Of a stretch of 32,850 bases of DNA, positions 16,585-25,741 are shown piece by piece. The notes under the pieces were generated by a model. The model saw only the letters and a list, made by a program, of their open reading frames with translations, did no database searches and had not been told where the DNA came from. The DNA comes from Demequinaceae bacterium (GTDB lineage Bacteria > Actinomycetota > Actinomycetes > Actinomycetales > Demequinaceae): assembly GCA_017882825.1 (NCBI GenBank), contig JADGOS010000005.1, positions 1 to 32,850 of the forward strand, in the 5' to 3' direction. A program made the translations under genes and the position numbers. Each line of letters opens with the position of its first letter. Within the stretch, counting starts at the first letter, position 1.

Positions 16585-17145
16585 CTATGAAGGTGCCCCG
16601 CCGTACACGTGCGGCGCGAGTGCGGCAACGAAGGGCAGGCCGCGGTAGCGCTCCGCGTAGTCGAGCCCGAATCCGACGACGAACTCATTGGGAATCTCGA
16701 TCCCGACGTAGCGCACGTCCGTCTTGATGACGGCGGCGTCCGGCTTGCGGAACATCGCGGCGACCTCGACCGAAGCCGCCCCACGGGAGCGAAGGTTTGC
16801 GACGAGCCACGCGAGCGTGCGGCCGGAGTCGACGATGTCCTCCACGATGAGGACGTTGCGTCCCGTAACGTCGGCGTCGAGGTCCTTGAGGATGCGCACG
16901 ACGCCGGAGGATCGGGTCCCCGCACCGTACGAGGAGACGGCCATCCAGTCCATCGGCACGGTCGCCGGAAGCCGCCGCGCGAGATCGGCCATCGTCATGA
17001 CCGCGCCCTTGAGGACCCCAACAAGAAGGAGGTCCCGGTCGGCGTAGTCCGCGCGTATCGCCGCGGCCAGGCGGTCGAGCGCGAGGCGGATGTCCTCCTC
17101 CGTGGCAACGACCCTCAGAAAGTCGCTCGAGTCCTCGTCCGTCAC
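16585..17145 (-). CDS. hpt: hypoxanthine phosphoribosyltransferase
   Basis: A purine-salvage enzyme that joins PRPP to hypoxanthine or guanine. The PRPP-binding signature VLIVEDIVDSGRT is exact (about residues 104-116). The flexible-loop segment SSYGAGTRSSGVV and the base-binding end region (EFVVGFGLDY) are present. The GTG at 17145 gives 186 residues, normal for the family, and overlaps the tilS stop as GTGA. The long ORF to 17904 is an artefact of the tilS antisense-frame composition. tilS-hpt-ftsH is a widely conserved trio. Confidence 0.96.
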   Translation of the reverse strand: MTDEDSSDFLRVVATEEDIRLALDRLAAAIRADYADRDLLLVGVLKGAVMTMADLARRLPATVPMDWMAVSSYGAGTRSSGVVRILKDLDADVTGRNVLIVEDIVDSGRTLAWLVANLRSRGAASVEVAAMFRKPDAAVIKTDVRYVGIEIPNEFVVGFGLDYAERYRGLPFVAALAPHVYGGAPS

Positions 17146-18140
17146 GCGTCCGCCTCTCCGGGTTCCGGGGTATCCGTCACGATGAGCCTGCCATATTCGC
17201 GGCGCGCCTCGAATCCACCGGGAAGGGCGACGGCGCCCTGACCGCGGTAGTTCGTCACCAACTGGTCCATCGCCTTGACGTGACTCGCGGTCAGCGGGCC
17301 CGCGCCGCGCTTCTCCGCGAGCATCTTGAGCATCCGGCCCCGGATCGCCTCCGGCAGGGCGAGGAGCACGTCCACCGAGTAGGCGTCCGCGGCGCCATGG
17401 GCACCCAAAACCGCTCGCGCCTGGCGCTCCAACTCGTCGGCGTCGGCCTGGAGGAGCGCGGCCGAACGCGCGAGGCCGGGCACGACGCCAGGTCCGAGGA
17501 TCTCTACCAGCGCGGGCATCACCGTCCCCCGAAGCGCGGATCGCCGCGGTCCCCCGTCCGGGTCGTTCGATGGGTCTCTCCACGGCTTCAGGCCGAGCGC
17601 CACGCAGGCCGCGAGCGTCTCGCTCCGCCGGAGCCCGAGAAACGGACGTACAAGGTTTCCGCGCCGGGGAGGCATTGCGGCGAGCGTCCGAGCCCCCGAT
17701 CCCCGCGCGAGGCCGAGCAGGACGGTCTCGGCCTGGTCGTCCATCGTGTGGCCGGTCAGGAGTTGCGGATTCATCCCCCCCTCCGCCTCCATGCGGTGGC
17801 CGATCGCCTCGTAGCGCGCGGTGCGCGCCGCCGCCTCGAGGCCGCCGTCGCGGCCCACCTTGACCCTCTCCACGTGGACCACGGCCATCCCGGCGAGTCG
17901 GCATTGATCCTGGGCGTCGAGCGCGACCCTGCCGCTGCCAGGGAAGAGCCCGTGATCGACGACGATCGCCCCACCGACGAAGCCCAACTTGCGCGCCACG
18001 AAGGCCGTCGCCGCGGTGAGCGCGAGGGAGTCAGGGCCTCCCGAGCACGCGACCCACACCCTGGTCCCCGGCTCAAGGCCCTCAAGCGCCTCGCGAACCG
18101 CGCTTCGGGTCGCGGCGACCGCGGGATGCGGCCCGGTCAC
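17142..18140 (-). CDS. tilS: tRNA(Ile)-lysidine synthetase
   Basis: Converts C34 of the tRNA-Ile CAU anticodon to lysidine so it reads AUA. The PP-loop ATP site SGGPDS (about residues 34-39) is intact, with VDHGLF near 80, GHTMDDQAETVLLGL near 130 and PPRRGNLVRPFLGLRR near 160. A C-terminal substrate-binding region follows. Length 332 is usual for actinobacterial TilS, which is shorter than the E. coli enzyme. The start is a GTG with GGAGAG 4 nt upstream, 24 bp after the dacB stop. Confidence 0.95.
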   Translation of the reverse strand: MTGPHPAVAATRSAVREALEGLEPGTRVWVACSGGPDSLALTAATAFVARKLGFVGGAIVVDHGLFPGSGRVALDAQDQCRLAGMAVVHVERVKVGRDGGLEAAARTARYEAIGHRMEAEGGMNPQLLTGHTMDDQAETVLLGLARGSGARTLAAMPPRRGNLVRPFLGLRRSETLAACVALGLKPWRDPSNDPDGGPRRSALRGTVMPALVEILGPGVVPGLARSAALLQADADELERQARAVLGAHGAADAYSVDVLLALPEAIRGRMLKMLAEKRGAGPLTASHVKAMDQLVTNYRGQGAVALPGGFEARREYGRLIVTDTPEPGEADA

Positions 18141-18164
18141 GACGCTCTCCGGCTCATGCCTCCA

Positions 18165-19562
18165 TTATCCGCATCCGCACGACGCAAGCGATGCCACGAA
18201 CTGGTCCATCGCCCCGAGAGCGGGCGTGGCGTTGATGGGAATGCCGTTGAGAATGATCGAGAATCCGAGCCACGAGCCATCATCGGTGACGACCGTCCCC
18301 GAAAGGGCGCTCGCACCGTTCAGCGTCCCTGTCTTCGCCCGCACCGTCCCCGCGCCCTCGGTCCCGCCGAATCGAGAGGCGAGCGTGCCGGAGAGGTTCG
18401 CCACCGGCAAATCGCGCAGGACATCGCCCGCGACGGGGTCCGCGGCCAGAAGCACCAGCAGGTCCGTGAACGCCTTGGCGGAGATTCGGGAGTTGCGATC
18501 GAGTCCCGATCCGTCCGCCATCACGATCCCCGCGGTGTCAAGGCCAAACGCGGAGTCGGCCGCAAGGACCGCCTTCGTCGCCTCGGCCGTCGTGCCTGGC
18601 AGACCCGCGTTGAGCGCGACCACCCGTGCGAGATCTTCCGCGATGGTGTTCTCCGAGTAGGTGAGCATGTACCCGACGACGTCGAGCATCGGAGCGCCCT
18701 GGACCACGCCGACCTGGACGGCGCCCGCTGGCGCCGAGCCTCCCCCCACCGCCGTCACCGCGACTCCGCGCGCCACCAGCGCATCGCCGAACAGCTGCGC
18801 GGTCCGCAGGCTGGGATCGTCGTAGCGCTTGTAGTCCGGGTTGCCCGTCCAGCCGACGTCGACGGCGAGCCCCGTGATCGGCGCCGAGTAGCCTCGCTTG
18901 ACGGGGTTCGCTGGCCAGTTCGGATTGACCCGAGGGGCTCCGAACGCCGAGTCATCGTAGGCGACGGAGACGCTCGTGACCCCCTTCGCCTTGAGTGCGG
19001 TGGCCACTTGATCCGCGAGTTCCGCAAGGCCCGCCCACCCGTTGGCCCAGGGCTTCTCGCCGTAGTGCCCGTAGCCCTCCGCGAGCATCATGTCCCCGCC
19101 CGCCACAATCGTGACGTCGCTCGCACCATCCCACACGACCGAGGTGGTGAGCCGCAGATTGGGTCCCAACACATGGAGCGCCGCGGCCGCCGTCAGTAAC
19201 TTGACGTTCGAGGCGGGAATCCGCGGGACGTCTGCGCTCGCGGACGCAAGGGTCTGGCCCGTTCCCAGATCCACGACCGAGACCCCCGTCGATGTCCCGA
19301 CGCGCCGGTCGGCAAGGAACGCGGCGACGAGCGCCTGGATCGCCGCGGCTGACGGCGGGGCGTGGTTCGAGAGCAGCGGGGCAGGCTCGTCGGGAGCCTC
19401 GAAGGGAGACGCGGCGGCGGCCGAAGGGAAGGGCTCCGGCGAGGGCGAGGGCGGCGCCAGGGTCAGTACCCCCGGCGCCACGTCGGCCGCGTCGGCCACC
19501 GCGTAGGCCCCGAGCCCCACGACGACGATCGCCAGGAGGGCCAGGCGGGTACTCGTCTTCAT
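18165..19562 (-). CDS. dacB: D-alanyl-D-alanine carboxypeptidase (peptidase S13, PBP4-type)
   Basis: A secreted or membrane-anchored enzyme that trims the terminal D-Ala of peptidoglycan stem peptides. An N-terminal hydrophobic signal or anchor (residues 4-25) is followed by a Pro/Ser/Ala-rich spacer. The three penicillin-binding motifs come next: SxxK in PASNVKLLT near residue 120, SxN in YSENTIAED near 302, and KTG in VRAKTGTLNGAS near 415. The large insertion between the first two motifs is typical of S13 enzymes. I use the ATG at 19562. A GTG two codons upstream lies closer to GGAGG (4 nt) and is equally possible. It heads the long minus-strand run and is divergent from ppa. Confidence 0.92.
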   Translation of the reverse strand: MKTSTRLALLAIVVVGLGAYAVADAADVAPGVLTLAPPSPSPEPFPSAAAASPFEAPDEPAPLLSNHAPPSAAAIQALVAAFLADRRVGTSTGVSVVDLGTGQTLASASADVPRIPASNVKLLTAAAALHVLGPNLRLTTSVVWDGASDVTIVAGGDMMLAEGYGHYGEKPWANGWAGLAELADQVATALKAKGVTSVSVAYDDSAFGAPRVNPNWPANPVKRGYSAPITGLAVDVGWTGNPDYKRYDDPSLRTAQLFGDALVARGVAVTAVGGGSAPAGAVQVGVVQGAPMLDVVGYMLTYSENTIAEDLARVVALNAGLPGTTAEATKAVLAADSAFGLDTAGIVMADGSGLDRNSRISAKAFTDLLVLLAADPVAGDVLRDLPVANLSGTLASRFGGTEGAGTVRAKTGTLNGASALSGTVVTDDGSWLGFSIILNGIPINATPALGAMDQFVASLASCGCG

Positions 19563-19584
19563 TGCCACCGTGCCTCCTCTATAC

Positions 19585-19598
19585 GTCACACTAGTGAC
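19585..19598. promoter_or_regulatory. inverted repeat in the dacB/ppa divergent region
   Basis: GTCAC-ACTA-GTGAC lies in the 62-bp gap between the divergent dacB and ppa genes, next to a TATACG string. In so short a gap it could be an operator shared by both promoters. No promoter pair can be assigned confidently. Confidence 0.3.
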
Positions 19599-19624
19599 CA
19601 GACCCCGAGACGGTTGGAAGGTAC

Positions 19625-20137
19625 ATGGAGTTCGACGTCATCATTGAGATCCCCAAGGGGAGCCGCAACAAGTACGAGGTCGACCACAAAACGGGGAAGA
19701 TCCGGCTGGACCGGATGCTCTTCACATCGACGCGCTATCCCGACGACTACGGGTTCATCGATGGGACCCTCGGGCAGGATGGCGACCCCCTCGACGCGCT
19801 GGTGCTCCTCGAGGAGCCCACCTTCCCCGGCTGCATCATCCGCTGCAGGGCGCTCGGGATGTTCCGCATGCGGGACGAGGCCGGGCCGGACGACAAGGTG
19901 CTCTGCGTTCCCATGGCCGATCAGCGGGCCGCGTGGAGGCGCGAACTCAGCGACGTGAGCGACTACCACCGCCTAGAGGTCCAGCACTTCTTCGAGGTCT
20001 ACAAGGACCTGGAGCCCGGCAAGTCCGTCGAGGGCGCGACGTGGGTGGGCCGCCCAGAGGCGGAGGCGGAGGTCACGGCCTCCTACGCGCGCGCCAAGGG
20101 AACCCACTTCGAGTTGATCGAGCCGCCCGAGCACTAG
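19625..20137 (+). CDS. ppa: inorganic pyrophosphatase (family I)
   Basis: Hydrolyses pyrophosphate and so pulls biosynthetic reactions forward, in the cytoplasm. Family I signature [10 protein letters not shown] (about residues 52-61) carries the metal-binding aspartates. [12 protein letters not shown] at the N-terminus, YPDDYGFI and [13 protein letters not shown] near 120 are the other conserved blocks. Length 170 is standard. An AAGG-type Shine-Dalgarno precedes the ATG. Its location beside dacB-tilS-hpt is the common actinobacterial arrangement. Confidence 0.97.
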   Translation: MEFDVIIEIPKGSRNKYEVDHKTGKIRLDRMLFTSTRYPDDYGFIDGTLGQDGDPLDALVLLEEPTFPGCIIRCRALGMFRMRDEAGPDDKVLCVPMADQRAAWRRELSDVSDYHRLEVQHFFEVYKDLEPGKSVEGATWVGRPEAEAEVTASYARAKGTHFELIEPPEH

Positions 20138-20141
20138 CGTT

Positions 20142-20154
20142 CGGTCCGAGACCG
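20142..20154. terminator. short hairpin between convergent ppa and NlpC/P60 genes
   Basis: CGGTC-CGA-GACCG fills most of the 24-bp gap between these convergent genes. A bidirectional terminator is plausible by position, but the stem is only 5 bp and has no T-tract. Confidence 0.35.
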
Positions 20155-20161
20155 GGAGCGA

Positions 20162-21415
20162 CTATGGGCGCCCGGCGTACGCCATGAGGTCCCCCGCCGC
20201 CCAGTTCCGGTAGTCCCGGGTCTTGACCGGATACCCCGTCTTGGTCGCCTCGACGATGATGTTATCTCTCACGTAGATCGCGACGTGGTAGACCGAGCCC
20301 GAGTTCCCGCCCGAGCCCCAGAAGATCAAATCACCCGCCCGAAGCTCCGAGTACGTGACCTTCGCGACGTACCCGTACTGGGACTTTGACGAGCGCGGGA
20401 GGTAGACGCCCTGGCTGCCCCACGCCCCCATGGCCAGTCCCGAGCAGTCCCATCGGTCGGGGCCAGCGGCACCGTAACTGTACATATCCCCAAGTTGAGC
20501 GAGGCCGAAGTTCGCCGCCCCCTCGCCCTTGTCACTCGTCCCGACGGAGTAGCCTCCCACCGGCGCGGGGCCCGCAGCGGCGGCGCGCGCGGCGGCCTTC
20601 TTGCTCGCAGAGGAGGAGCGCGATGCCGCGAGTCCCGCTTGTCGCTGGCGCTCGAGCGCGGCCGACGTGTTCTGCAGGGCGGCGAGCCGCGCCACCGCCT
20701 CGTCGTGGGCAACCTGGGTCTCCGCGAGAGCCTGCTTGGCCTGAGCGGACGCCTCGACCGCCGCCTGAAGAGCGCCCTCGGCCGCCTTTTCGGTCACGAT
20801 CGCCTTCTCCGAGGCCTGGGCCGCGAAGTCACGCAGGGTCTGCTGGACGAGCTCCGCCGCGCGGACGCGGTCAATAGCAATCGCCGCGGTGTCGCTCGCT
20901 CGCTTGAGGGCTTCCGTCCTCGCGATCACATCCTCGAATCCCGTCGAGGTCGCGACCGCCTCGAGCGCCCCGAATTGGCCGCCTGAGCGGTACTGGGCAC
21001 GCGCAACACCAGCAAGGTCGGCCCTGGCGGTCACGAGCGCCCGGTCCGCCTCGTCGGCGCGCGCGTTCGCCAGGAACAGTTGGAGCTGCGACTGCTCGTT
21101 GGCCTGTCGCGCCGCCGCGTACACATCGTCGGCGACCAACACGGCGACGTCCGCCTGGTGAAGCGCGTCGCTCAACTGAACTACGGCCGCGTCCAACTGG
21201 GCCACGGTGGCATTCGCATCGCTCACGGCGGCCTTCGCGGCCTGAACCTGCGCGTAGCCGGGGTAGTTTGCCGCCTCGGCGCGGGGCGCGATGACGAGGA
21301 TCGTCACGAAGGCGAGGAGAAGGGCCGAACAGGCATACATCACCCGCGGCGCGACGCGCGCCGCAATGGCGGCTCCTTGGCCCCCGGCGGCCCTCTGCGT
21401 ATCCCTGCCCCGCAT
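20162..21415 (-). CDS. secreted NlpC/P60 peptidoglycan hydrolase with coiled coil
   Basis: A cell-wall endopeptidase of the RipA/P60 type. With the ATG at 21415 it has a basic start, a signal helix (about residues 25-45, ending APRAEAA) and a long Ala/Gln/Glu-rich coiled coil (about 50-250). A Ser/Ala/Lys linker comes next, then the NlpC/P60 domain in the last 120 residues. The catalytic Cys is in WDCSGLA and the His in YHVAIYV, with GDLIFWG between them. The coiled coil probably holds the enzyme inactive or links it to the divisome, as in related proteins. Starts at 21550 and 21466 are possible, but they add residues before a normal signal peptide. It converges on ppa and diverges from metX. 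Confidence 0.9.
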   Translation of the reverse strand: MRGRDTQRAAGGQGAAIAARVAPRVMYACSALLLAFVTILVIAPRAEAANYPGYAQVQAAKAAVSDANATVAQLDAAVVQLSDALHQADVAVLVADDVYAAARQANEQSQLQLFLANARADEADRALVTARADLAGVARAQYRSGGQFGALEAVATSTGFEDVIARTEALKRASDTAAIAIDRVRAAELVQQTLRDFAAQASEKAIVTEKAAEGALQAAVEASAQAKQALAETQVAHDEAVARLAALQNTSAALERQRQAGLAASRSSSASKKAAARAAAAGPAPVGGYSVGTSDKGEGAANFGLAQLGDMYSYGAAGPDRWDCSGLAMGAWGSQGVYLPRSSKSQYGYVAKVTYSELRAGDLIFWGSGGNSGSVYHVAIYVRDNIIVEATKTGYPVKTRDYRNWAAGDLMAYAGRP

Positions 21416-21635
21416 GTCCCTGCCCCGTTCCGTTGTGCCGCAAGGCGAGACTCGCCCTTCGGCCATGCCGGACTCTACTCTCCCGAAAGCGCATCCCTTA
21501 TGTCCGATGGTAAGCAGGGCGGAGTGCCTGAGGGATGTGAGATTCATCACCCTTGTCCGTCACGACCGCTTCGCCGCTCTTGCGGGGCGCGCGCGTCGCT
21601 TGTCCCGGCCCCATTCCCCTAGGGTGGTGATCGGC
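21416..21635. promoter_or_regulatory. 220-bp divergent intergenic region, structured on the minus strand
   Basis: This gap separates the NlpC/P60 and metX starts and must hold both promoters. On the minus strand it can form a bulged hairpin (AAGGGCGA-GTC-TCGCCTT) beside other GC-rich pairings, which suggests a structured leader for the hydrolase. I tried glycine, SAM and ydaO (c-di-AMP) riboswitch consensus elements. Only fragments resemble them, so no riboswitch is called. metX has AGGGTGG about 8 nt before its ATG. Confidence 0.35.
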
Positions 21636-22835
21636 ATGGATGACGACATTATCGAATCGGATCCGTGGGCCTCTGACGTGGGCCCGCGCGCGGACGCACC
21701 CCCGCCCGCCTCCGCGGCGTGGCGCGAGGGCGATCCGCCCGGTCACCGTTCCTTCCTTGACATCGGCGACCTCGCCCTGGAAGCTGACCCGCTCGGCACG
21801 TTGCCGGGCGTGCGCCTCGCATACGAGACGTGGGGCGAACTGAGCGCCGCTGGCGACAACGCGATCTACGTCGCCCACGCGCTGACGGGCGATTCCCACG
21901 TCACCGGACCCGCGGAGGAGGGCCACCACACCGGCGGCTGGTGGAACTCGATGGTCGGCCCCGGCCGCCCCATCGACACGGACCGCTACTTCGTCGTCTG
22001 CGCGAACGTCGTCGGCGGATGCCAAGGCTCGACCGGTCCCGCGTCCCCGCACCCGTCGGACGGCAAGCCGTGGGGATCACGCTTCCCCTACCTGACCCTG
22101 CGGGACATGGTGCGTGCGGAGATCGCGCTCACCGATTCCCTCGGCGTATCGTCGTGGAAGCTCATCGCCGGTCCCTCGATGGGCGGCATGCGCGCCATCG
22201 AATGGTCGATCATGGCGCCCGGGCGCGTTCGCGCCATCGCCCCCGTCGGCGCGACCGCGGCCACGACCGCCGACCAGATTGCGTGGTCGACGTCCCAGCT
22301 GGCCGCGATCCGGGCGGACCCCAAGTTCCGCGGCGGCGACTTCTACGACGCGACCGACGGCGACGGGCCCCACGTGGGAATGGGCGTCGCGCGGATGATC
22401 GCGCACACGACCTACCGCTCCGAGGGCGAACTCGGGGCGCGCTTCGGGCGCGCCTACCAGGGAGCCTCCGACCCGATCGGCAGGGGCGGGAAGTTCGCGG
22501 TTCAGTCCTACCTCGAACACCACGCCCGCAAACTCGCGCTTCGCTTCGACGCGAACACCTACATCGCGCTCGTCGAGGCGATCCAGTCGCACGACGTGGG
22601 GCGCGACAGGGGCGGAATTGAGGCCGCGCTCGCGGGGGTGGACATCCCCGCCCTCATCGTCGCCGTGGACTCCGACCGCCTCTACCCCGTCAACAATTCC
22701 GAGCTCCTGGACGCGTGCCTCCGCGGTTCGCACGGCGTAAAGATGGTCCACTCGGACGTGGGCCACGACGGGTTCCTGGTGGAGTCGGGCCAACTGAACG
22801 CGCACATGGCTACGTTCCTCGCCTCGCTCGACTAG
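21636..22835 (+). CDS. metX: homoserine O-acetyltransferase
   Basis: Acetylates L-homoserine from acetyl-CoA to commit it to methionine. It has an alpha/beta-hydrolase fold with nucleophile Ser in GPSMGGM (about residue 186). The catalytic Asp is in VAVDSDRLYP near 348 and the His in SDVGHDGFLVESG near 381. NVVGGCQGSTGP and HALTGDSHVTG are the conserved oxyanion and substrate segments. From the ATG at 21636 it has 399 residues, slightly above average because of an acidic and Pro-rich N-terminal 40. The ORF-track start at 21291 runs through the divergent promoter region and is rejected. metY, often adjacent, is not here. Confidence 0.94.
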   Translation: MDDDIIESDPWASDVGPRADAPPPASAAWREGDPPGHRSFLDIGDLALEADPLGTLPGVRLAYETWGELSAAGDNAIYVAHALTGDSHVTGPAEEGHHTGGWWNSMVGPGRPIDTDRYFVVCANVVGGCQGSTGPASPHPSDGKPWGSRFPYLTLRDMVRAEIALTDSLGVSSWKLIAGPSMGGMRAIEWSIMAPGRVRAIAPVGATAATTADQIAWSTSQLAAIRADPKFRGGDFYDATDGDGPHVGMGVARMIAHTTYRSEGELGARFGRAYQGASDPIGRGGKFAVQSYLEHHARKLALRFDANTYIALVEAIQSHDVGRDRGGIEAALAGVDIPALIVAVDSDRLYPVNNSELLDACLRGSHGVKMVHSDVGHDGFLVESGQLNAHMATFLASLD

Positions 22836-22861
22836 GCGCGCGCGCCCACCCGCCGCGCGCC
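22835..22861. terminator. GC hairpin between convergent metX and FAD-oxidase genes
   Basis: An 8-bp stem (GGCGCGCG / CGCGCGCC) with an 11-nt loop starts at the last base of the metX stop codon and fills the gap to the convergent FAD-oxidase gene. Position and stability suit a bidirectional terminator, although there is no T-tract. Confidence 0.45.
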
Positions 22862-22873
22862 CGCCCAGCCCAA

Positions 22874-25741
22874 CTACCGCGCGGCGCGCTCCGCGAGGAG
22901 TTGGGCTAGGTGCCGCCCGGTGACTCCCGCGAGGTCGTCCGCCTGCGTGCGGCACGAGTAACCGTCCGCCAGGTAGATCGAACCCTTCGGCGCGTTCGCG
23001 AGGGCGGGAAGAAGCGACGTGCCCGCGACGGTCGCCGCGAGGTCGTAGTGGTCCGCCGTCGTGCCCCACATCCCGGCCATGCCGCAGCACCCCGACGCCT
23101 CGATGACGGTCGCTCCGGCGGAGGCGAGAAGCTCGCGGTCGGCGCCGAAGCCCATGACCGAGTGGTGGTGGCAGTGCGGCTGGACGACGGCGGTAACGTC
23201 CGAGAGGTCGGGCACCTTCCAGCCGTCGCGGGGCTTGATAGGGCCGCGTCCGGTGAGCATCTCGGCGAGCGTGAACACGCCGCGCGAGACGGCGTGGGCG
23301 CGGGGGTCTTCCGGCAGCAGCTCCGTGAGGTCGGAGCGCAGCGCGGCCATGCACGAGGGCTCGACGCCGATGATCGGCACCCCGTTGACGGCGAAGGGGC
23401 CAAGCACGCCTAGGAGCTTCTCCATGCGCCTCCGGGCGCCCTCGAGTTGGCCCGTCGTGATCCACGTGATCCCGCAGCACGCGTCGCCGGCCGAGACGGC
23501 CACGTCGAAGCCCGCGTCCTCCAGCACCGCGACGAGCGCCTCGGGGATGGCGGGGTCTAGCCCGTCGGTGAAGGAGTCGGCCCACAAGACGACGAGTCGC
23601 CCCTTGGCGGTGGTTGCCTGCAAGCCCGCGGCCTTGCGCCGCGACGCGGCGCTCCTCGACTTCGCCGTCTTGCTGTTCCGGAAGGGCGTCGCGGCGAAGC
23701 GCGGCATGTGGCGGCGCGTGTCGAGCCCCGCGAGCTTCACGACGATGCGCTCGATCCAGCGCGGCTTCAACAGGGCGTTGATGAGGCGCGGCGCGATGGC
23801 GACGAGCTTGAGCCAGCGCGGGAGCCACCCGAGCGAGTAGTGCATGATCGGGCGGACCTTGCCCTTGTAGCGACGGTTCAAGACCTCGGCCTTGTACGCG
23901 GCCATGTCCACGCCGGACGGACAGTCGGATGAGCACGCCTTGCACGCGAGGCACAGGTCGAGCGATTCGATGACCTCCGGGGCCGTGAGCCCGCCGATGA
24001 GGGAGCCGTTGATCGCGTCCTGGAGCACACGCGCGCGACCGCGCGTCACGTCCTTCTCGTCCTTGGTCGCGGCGTAGCTCGGGCACATGAAGCCGGTGCC
24101 CTCCTCGATCGCGTCGCCTCGGCACTTGCCGACGCCCGTGCACCGGTGGACCGCCTCGGACAGGTCGCCGTGGTCGTGCTCGAACGCCCACCCGCCCCTG
24201 CGCTTGACGGCGGGCGCGGCGGGCCTGCGCAGGTCCGCGTCCAGGGGGCGCGGGTCAACGATGATGCCGGGGTTGAGGAGGTTCTCCGGGTCGAACAGAC
24301 CCTTGATTTCGCCGAAGGCACGGATCGCGTCGGGACTGTACATCGCGGCGAGGAGCTCGGAGCGCGCGCGGCCGTCCCCGTGCTCGCCCGAGAGCGAGCC
24401 ACCGTGCCGGGCGACGAGCGCCGCAGCCTCCTCCATGAAGGCGCGCAGGGCGGAGCCGTCGGTCCCGAGCGGGATGTCGAGGCGGACGTGGACGCACCCG
24501 TCGCCGAAGTGTCCGTAGGGCTGCCCGTGGAGCCCGTGTCGATCCATGAGGACGTCGAAGTCGCGCAGGTACGCGCCGAGGTTGGCCGGCGGAACGGCGG
24601 CGTCCTCCCAGCCCGGCCACGCCTCGTTGTTGTCCTCCGTGCGCCCCGCGAGCCCCGCGCCGTCGGCTCGGATGGCCCACAGTGCCGTCGCCTCGCGCGG
24701 GTCCTCAACGATGCGCCGGGCGATCGCGCCGGTGTCGGCGGCGAGGGCTGCCATCGCGCGCCTCGCCTCCTCCGGCGTGTCCCCCCCGACCTCGACGAAG
24801 AGCCAGCCGGCGCCGGCGGGAAGCTCGGGGATGCCCCGGCCGCCCTTGGCCTTGCGGACCCGCTCGACAATGCGGGCGTCGAGGCCCTCGATCGCCTGCG
24901 GGCCGTGGGGCAGGAGCGCGACGACGGCGTCGGCGGCCGACGGCATGTCGTCGTAGCCGAAGACGCCCATAAGCGTGGCCTTGGGGCTCGTGACGAGTTT
25001 GACCTCCGCCTCGAGGACGGTCGCGAGGGTGCCCTCGGTCCCGACGAGGAAGCGCGCGAGGCTATGGCCGTTCTCGGGAAGCAGGTGCTCGAGCGAGTAC
25101 CCGGACACCTGGCGAGAGAAGCGACCGAACTCCGGCCGAATCATGGACAGGTTCTTGGCGACCCACTCCTCCAGCCCGTCGACGGCGGAAAGGTCGTCCG
25201 AGGCGATGAATCGCGTGCCCATCCCGTCCGCCACGTCGAGCGACACGATGTTGTCCGACGTCCGGCCGAACGCGACGGCATGGGGGCCGCAGGCGTTGTT
25301 GCCGATCATGCCGCCGAGGGTCGCGCGGGTGAGGGTGGAGGGGTCGGGGCCGAAGCGAAGGCCGTGCAGGGCGGCCGCGCGCTGAAGCGTCGCCAGAATC
25401 GCGCCGGGCTGGACCCTGGCCGTTCGCGCCTCGGCATCGACCGAGATCACGGCGTTCATGTGGCGCGACGTGTCGAGCACGAGGCCCGTCCCGATCGCGT
25501 TGCCAGCTACCGACGTGCCGCCCCCGCGCATCGTCACCGGAAGCCCCATGTCGCCCGCGAGGGCGAGCGCACACAGAAGGTCGTCTACGTCGAGGGGGAA
25601 GGCGACGATCTGGGGCACGACGCGGTAGTTGGAGGCGTCGGACGAGTACTCGGCCCTGCGCCGCGACGAGGAATCGACCTCGCCCCGAATCACCTTCCGC
25701 AACGCGGTCGCGAAGGTGGCGACGGGGGGGGCGGTGGTCAC
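22874..25741 (-). CDS. FAD/Fe-S D-2-hydroxyacid dehydrogenase (GlcD-GlcF type fusion, YdiJ-like)
   Basis: A 955-residue multidomain oxidoreductase. Order: PCMH-type FAD domain (about 35-260: MRGGGTSVAGNA, GMIGNNACGPHAVAFGRT) and FAD-oxidase C-terminal domain (to about 510: GHFGDGCVHVR, SGEHGDGRARSELL). Next is a ferredoxin-like region with CTGVGKCR...MCPSY and CLACKACSSDCPSGVD (about 535-610). Two CCG-type repeats follow (DACCGITW near 758, GCCGMAG near 890). This is the layout of D-lactate/D-2-hydroxyglutarate dehydrogenases such as E. coli YdiJ, which pass electrons through Fe-S centres, probably to the respiratory chain. The exact substrate cannot be read. The start is a GTG, as is usual in this window. 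It stands alone between metX and a DMT-like gene. Confidence 0.92.
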   Translation of the reverse strand: MTTAPPVATFATALRKVIRGEVDSSSRRRAEYSSDASNYRVVPQIVAFPLDVDDLLCALALAGDMGLPVTMRGGGTSVAGNAIGTGLVLDTSRHMNAVISVDAEARTARVQPGAILATLQRAAALHGLRFGPDPSTLTRATLGGMIGNNACGPHAVAFGRTSDNIVSLDVADGMGTRFIASDDLSAVDGLEEWVAKNLSMIRPEFGRFSRQVSGYSLEHLLPENGHSLARFLVGTEGTLATVLEAEVKLVTSPKATLMGVFGYDDMPSAADAVVALLPHGPQAIEGLDARIVERVRKAKGGRGIPELPAGAGWLFVEVGGDTPEEARRAMAALAADTGAIARRIVEDPREATALWAIRADGAGLAGRTEDNNEAWPGWEDAAVPPANLGAYLRDFDVLMDRHGLHGQPYGHFGDGCVHVRLDIPLGTDGSALRAFMEEAAALVARHGGSLSGEHGDGRARSELLAAMYSPDAIRAFGEIKGLFDPENLLNPGIIVDPRPLDADLRRPAAPAVKRRGGWAFEHDHGDLSEAVHRCTGVGKCRGDAIEEGTGFMCPSYAATKDEKDVTRGRARVLQDAINGSLIGGLTAPEVIESLDLCLACKACSSDCPSGVDMAAYKAEVLNRRYKGKVRPIMHYSLGWLPRWLKLVAIAPRLINALLKPRWIERIVVKLAGLDTRRHMPRFAATPFRNSKTAKSRSAASRRKAAGLQATTAKGRLVVLWADSFTDGLDPAIPEALVAVLEDAGFDVAVSAGDACCGITWITTGQLEGARRRMEKLLGVLGPFAVNGVPIIGVEPSCMAALRSDLTELLPEDPRAHAVSRGVFTLAEMLTGRGPIKPRDGWKVPDLSDVTAVVQPHCHHHSVMGFGADRELLASAGATVIEASGCCGMAGMWGTTADHYDLAATVAGTSLLPALANAPKGSIYLADGYSCRTQADDLAGVTGRHLAQLLAERAAR

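Noticed and set aside
17146-17904. N-terminal extension of hpt in the ORF track
   Set aside because: It is low-complexity Arg/Gly/Pro shadow of tilS. The GTG at 17145 gives the normal HPRT length.
21416-21550. Glycine riboswitch on the minus strand (CGGGAGAG, GCCGAAGGGCGA, CTCAGGCAC fragments)
   Set aside because: The pieces occur in the wrong order and the closing CTCTCAGG element is missing after the core. The genes are not glycine-related.
21416-21635. SAM riboswitch upstream of metX
   Set aside because: No GGCAACC-type core or the expected helices are visible on the plus strand.
21291-21635. N-terminal extension of metX in the ORF track
   Set aside because: It runs antisense through the NlpC/P60 signal-peptide region and the divergent promoters, with no MetX similarity.
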